Shown: one piece after another, positions 60,735-64,000 of the stretch
Numbering within the stretch: position 1 is the stretch's first letter
Layout of the letters: every line of letters begins with the position of its first letter
DNA from: Limonium bicolor
Taxonomy: Eukaryota > Streptophyta > Magnoliopsida > Caryophyllales > Plumbaginaceae
Assembly (NCBI GenBank): GCA_023374045.1
Contig: CM041777.1
Span: 109,147,588-109,211,587 of the forward strand
Direction of reading: 5' to 3'
Length of the DNA stretch: 64,000 nt
The notes under the pieces: generated by a model
The model's database searches: none
Told to the model about the DNA's origin: nothing
The model's input: only the letters and a program-made list of their open reading frames with translations
Position numbers and translations under genes: made by a program

Positions 60735-60747
60735 ATCTACCCCCCTT
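60735..60747 (-). other. Polypurine tract of the Tekay-like element
   Basis: The minus strand reads AAGGGGGGTAGAT immediately before the LTR start TGAAATACCCC. It fixes the 3' LTR boundary and the antisense orientation. Confidence 0.8.
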
Positions 60748-61129
60748 AAAAGGACTTCGCCCCGAAGTCTCATTTCTAAATTCAGATGGTTGTGGGGAAT
60801 CAAGTTACGCTAAGCATTCACAACACAATTCTATTTTAGGGATCAAGTCGCAAGTTCCACTACTTTTTAAGTTCGTAGTATATATTCAACATAATATATA
60901 GTGTAATAATCATCACCAATAATAACTTCAATGTGGTGTAAAACAACACACATAATCCATTCATAGTAGTGTAACGTAGTACACATCAACCAATAACATA
61001 CATACAATCATTGAGTCACACAAGTACACAACAGATCAAAGTGCAACGAAAGTGCACGTTATGCTAAAACGAAATAGGCTCTACCCTCTTTAAAAGAGGG
61101 GTACGCCCACGTACCCTAGACTAGGATAT
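60748..61129 (-). other. 3' untranslated internal stretch of the Tekay-like element
   Basis: Between the pol stop (61130) and the polypurine tract. It is non-coding, with short AT-rich repeats such as CACAACACAATTC. Confidence 0.6.
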
Positions 61130-63975
61130 CTAGTCGGTAAATAGTGAAGGAAACTTCACTCTCATCTCGTCCTCCAATTCCCATGTGGCCTCCTCAACCT
61201 CATGGTTCGACCAGAGAACCTTGACAAGTCTCACCGACTTGTGTCGAGTGTCCCGGGTCTTCGTGTCTAGGATTCTATGAGGAGTCTCCACATACCTCAT
61301 AGTCGGTTCTAAAGATAGCCTCTCGGGCTGTATGACATGAGAAGGATGTGGTATATTCTTCTTGAGTTGAGAAACATGGAATACGTCATGTACCTTTCCT
61401 AATTCCACTGGCAAATCAAGCCTATATGCAACAGGGCCCACCCGCTCCGTTATAGCGTAGGGTCCTACAAACTTAGGGCTCAACTTGCCCTTTTGTCCGA
61501 ATCTAAATACTCCCTTCATTGGAGATACTCACAGAAATACCTGGTCGCCAACTGCGAACTCAAGGTCTCGTCGTCTCTCATCAGCGTATGACTTCTGCCT
61601 GTCCTGAGCAGCTTTCATATTCTGTCTAATTGTTGAACTTCCGCTGTACTTGCTCCAAGTACTCGGGTCCAGTCCAGTGATGACACTCTCGCTAGACTCA
61701 TCCCAGCATAGTGGTGTACGACAAGGCCTGCCGTATAGTGCTTGGAAGGGCGACATCTTAATCGAAGCGTGATAGCTGTTGTTGTATGCAAATTCGATTA
61801 AGTACAACTTGTCTATCCAACTGCCCTGAAAGTCCAAAGCACATGCTCTCAACATGTCTTCCAAGGTTTGTATTGTCCTCTCTGATTGGCCATCCGTCTG
61901 AGGGTGGAAGGCCGTACTGAGTTTCAATTATGTGCCAAGCGCTTCTCTTGTAGTTCTCCAGTATCTGGAAAGGAATCTGGTATCCCGATCCGAAACAATT
62001 GTCTTTGGGACACCATGGTGCCTCATGATCTCTTTGTCAAATAATTCTGCCAATTTAGACACTTTCCAGGTATCTTTCATTGGTATGAATCTGGCCACCT
62101 TGGTCAATCGATCAACAACTACCCATATCATATTTAGCCCCCCTTTAGTAGGTAGCCCGACGACGAAATCCATGGAGATATCATATAATTTCCATTCTGG
62201 GATTGGCATAGGCTGGACCATGCCCCCAGGTCGTCTGTGCTCGAACTTCACCTTCTGACAGGTGAGGCATCTCAATACGTATTCGGTCATGTCTTTCTTC
62301 ATTCCACTCCACCAAAAGTGTCGCTTTAGGTCCTTGTACATCTTCAAGGCTCCTGGGTGGACCGATGTGGTAGAAGAATGTGACTCTCTGAGTATGTGGT
62401 CCTTCAGTTCTGTGTTGTCCCTTTGGATGCATAAGCGGCCCTTGAGTCTAATCAGCCCATCATGCAAATGATATTCATACTTTCCTCTCTCTATCGTACC
62501 GTCTATCAACTTTTGACTGATCTCTGTCATACGTTGATCGCTCTTCTATGCGCTACGTATTTCGTCTATAAGACTGGTATTGGCGATTATAGCGTGCAAT
62601 AAATGTATTCTTCGGCTTAATGTGTCTGCCACAACATTAGCCTTACCCTCTTTGTACTGAAGGTCAATATCGTAGTCCTTGAGGAATTCAACCCATCTCC
62701 TCTGACGCATGTTTAATTCCTTCTGTGTGAACAAGTATTTTAAACTCTTATGAATATACAGTCAGCTGAACACCGTACAAATAATGGCGCCAGATTTTTA
62801 AAGCGAACACAATAGCTCTCAACTCCAAATCATGCATGGGATAATTCTCTTCATGCTTCTTCAACTGCCGGGAGGCGTAGGCGACTACTTTCCTGTGCTG
62901 CATGAGTACACAACCTAAACCCTTGCCTGATGCGTCACAGTAGACCTCGTAGCCCTCTGTGCCGTCTGGAATAGTCAGGATGGGTGCTGAGGCCAGTGCA
63001 TCTTTCAATCTTTGGAATGATGTTTCACACTCTTCTGTCCATACAATTGGCGTGTCCATCTTTGTCAAACTAGTCATCGGTTTTGCTATCCTGGAGAAAT
63101 CTCTGACAAACCTTCTGTAATAACCTGCTAAACCGAGGAAACTTCGAATATCAATAATTGACTTCGGCCTAGGCCAAGTGTGAACTTCCTCGACCTTCGC
63201 TGGATCTACAGAGATACCAGCATCCGAGATGACATGTCCGAGGAAGGATACTTTATCAAGCCAGAACTCACATTTGGAGAACTTAGCAAACAACTGATTT
63301 TTCCTCAGAATCTCGAGAACTTGTCGAAGGTGATCCTCATTCTCTTCTTTTGTTTTGGAGTAAATTAATATGTCGTCGATGAAAACAACTACTCCAATTG
63401 TTCCCTAAACAGTGAGTTCATCAAGTCCATGAATACTGTTGGTGCGTTAGTTAAACCGAAAGGCATCACTGTAAACTTGTAGTGGCCATATCTTGTTCGG
63501 AACGCTGTCTTATCTCTATCCCGCTCTTTGATCGGTATCTGATGGTACCCTGATCTTAAGTCAATCTTAGAGAATACCGATGCCCCCTTCAACTGATCGA
63601 ATAGGTCGTCGATGCGTGGTAGTGGGTACTTGTTTTTTTATTGATACAACATTCAGTCTCCTGTAATCGATGCATAAGCGTAGGCTACCATCCTTCTTCT
63701 TCACGAAGAGGACCGGTGCGCCCCAAGGCGATGCACTCGTTCGTATGTAACCTTTGTCAAGTAGATCTTTCAACTACTCCTTCAACTCAGCCATTTCCGT
63801 CGATGCCATACGGTACGACGCCTTTGCTATCGGACATGTACCTGGTAGTAGATCAATGGTGAACTCTACCTCTTTGGCTGGTGGCAGTCCTGGAAGTTCT
63901 TTCGGAAAGACATCTGGGAATTCTGACACAACTGGCATGTCCTCACTGAACTCGGGGTCACGTTCCAAGTCTTGA
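61130..63975 (-). pseudogene. Tekay-like (chromovirus) Ty3/gypsy pol, broken, partial
   Basis: Read from the right edge on the minus strand. 63968-63390: protease-RT linker ([17 protein letters not shown]) and the RT front ([27 protein letters not shown]; then [31 protein letters not shown]). The active-site block [10 protein letters not shown] (about 63375) is in a shifted frame. 63293-62748: rest of RT and RNase H ([32 protein letters not shown]). 62734-62546: end of RNase H. 62530-61928: integrase with HPGALKMYKDL, CLTCQKVK and SDRDTRF. 61927-61529: HPQTDGQSERT with the catalytic Glu. 61519-61130: GPY/chromodomain end ([27 protein letters not shown]). Breaks include several frameshifts in RT and in-frame stops near 61929 and 61530. 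All catalytic residues can be read, but the polyprotein is dead. Gag and the N-terminal protease lie outside the window. Confidence 0.92.
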
Positions 63976-64000
63976 ACATAGCATAAGTATACTTCCCGTT

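Noticed and set aside
1..63975. CRISPR arrays, bacterial operons, ribosomal RNA genes, endogenous pararetrovirus
   Set aside because: None of their signatures is present; the tandem repeats lack regular spacers and the reverse transcriptases belong to LINE and Ty3/gypsy types.

Overview
The window is nuclear DNA of a flowering plant, most likely a eudicot. It is AT-rich. It holds one clear spliced host gene, a proline-rich extensin-like receptor kinase (PERK). Nearly everything else is layered transposable elements: Ty3/gypsy (Tekay-like and Athila-like), Ty1/copia, L1-type LINEs, CACTA/En-Spm, Mutator-like (MULE) and hAT. The species cannot be named from the sequence. All calls are by eye from motifs, splice signals, terminal repeats and target-site duplications (TSDs).

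Layout. 1-8195: a long Ty3/gypsy-type LTR, cut by the window edge, with a second LTR (a TSD-confirmed solo LTR, 5027-8169) inserted in it. 8196-11660: a decayed MULE with its own promoter region; its reading frames carry a FAR1/MULE transposase and then an OTU-type cysteine protease domain. 11660-14075: AT-rich intergenic DNA with a diverged direct duplication. 14076-19035: the PERK gene, eight exons that join in frame to 595 codons, with an antisense 5'-truncated LINE in intron 4 and a GC-AG intron 7. 20300-24350: a sense, heavily broken LINE.

24498-34922: two diverged copies of a roughly 3.3 kb segment. They are separated by a LINE ORF1 remnant (itself split by a hAT MITE) and an antisense copia gag remnant. 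Each copy has a TATA-like box, a leader, a nearly identical small ORF of about 57 codons and a consensus 5' splice site, but no main coding region follows. I read these as orphan gene leaders that keep a conserved upstream ORF, possibly the ascorbate-responsive one of GDP-L-galactose phosphorylase (GGP/VTC2). This is the most interesting signal in the window.

37831-43019: a CACTA-like element with an antisense Transposase_24-type gene. It also holds an antisense exon of CTP synthase, apparently captured host DNA. From 43118 to beyond the right edge lies a second CACTA element (TNP1-like protein plus Ulp1/C48 protease). It contains a 410-bp hairpin MITE and is interrupted at 47431 by an antisense Tekay-like Ty3/gypsy element with an LTR of about 5.25 kb. 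That LTR is interrupted in turn by a complete but non-autonomous Athila-like element (47841-55886; two LTRs, tRNA-Asp primer site, gag and protease only, TSD ATTAT). The broken pol of the Tekay-like element runs off the right end.

The elements form an insertion series. Athila sits in Tekay, which sits in CACTA-2; a MITE sits in CACTA-2; a hAT MITE sits in a LINE; a solo LTR sits in another LTR. The host gene has tolerated a LINE in one intron.
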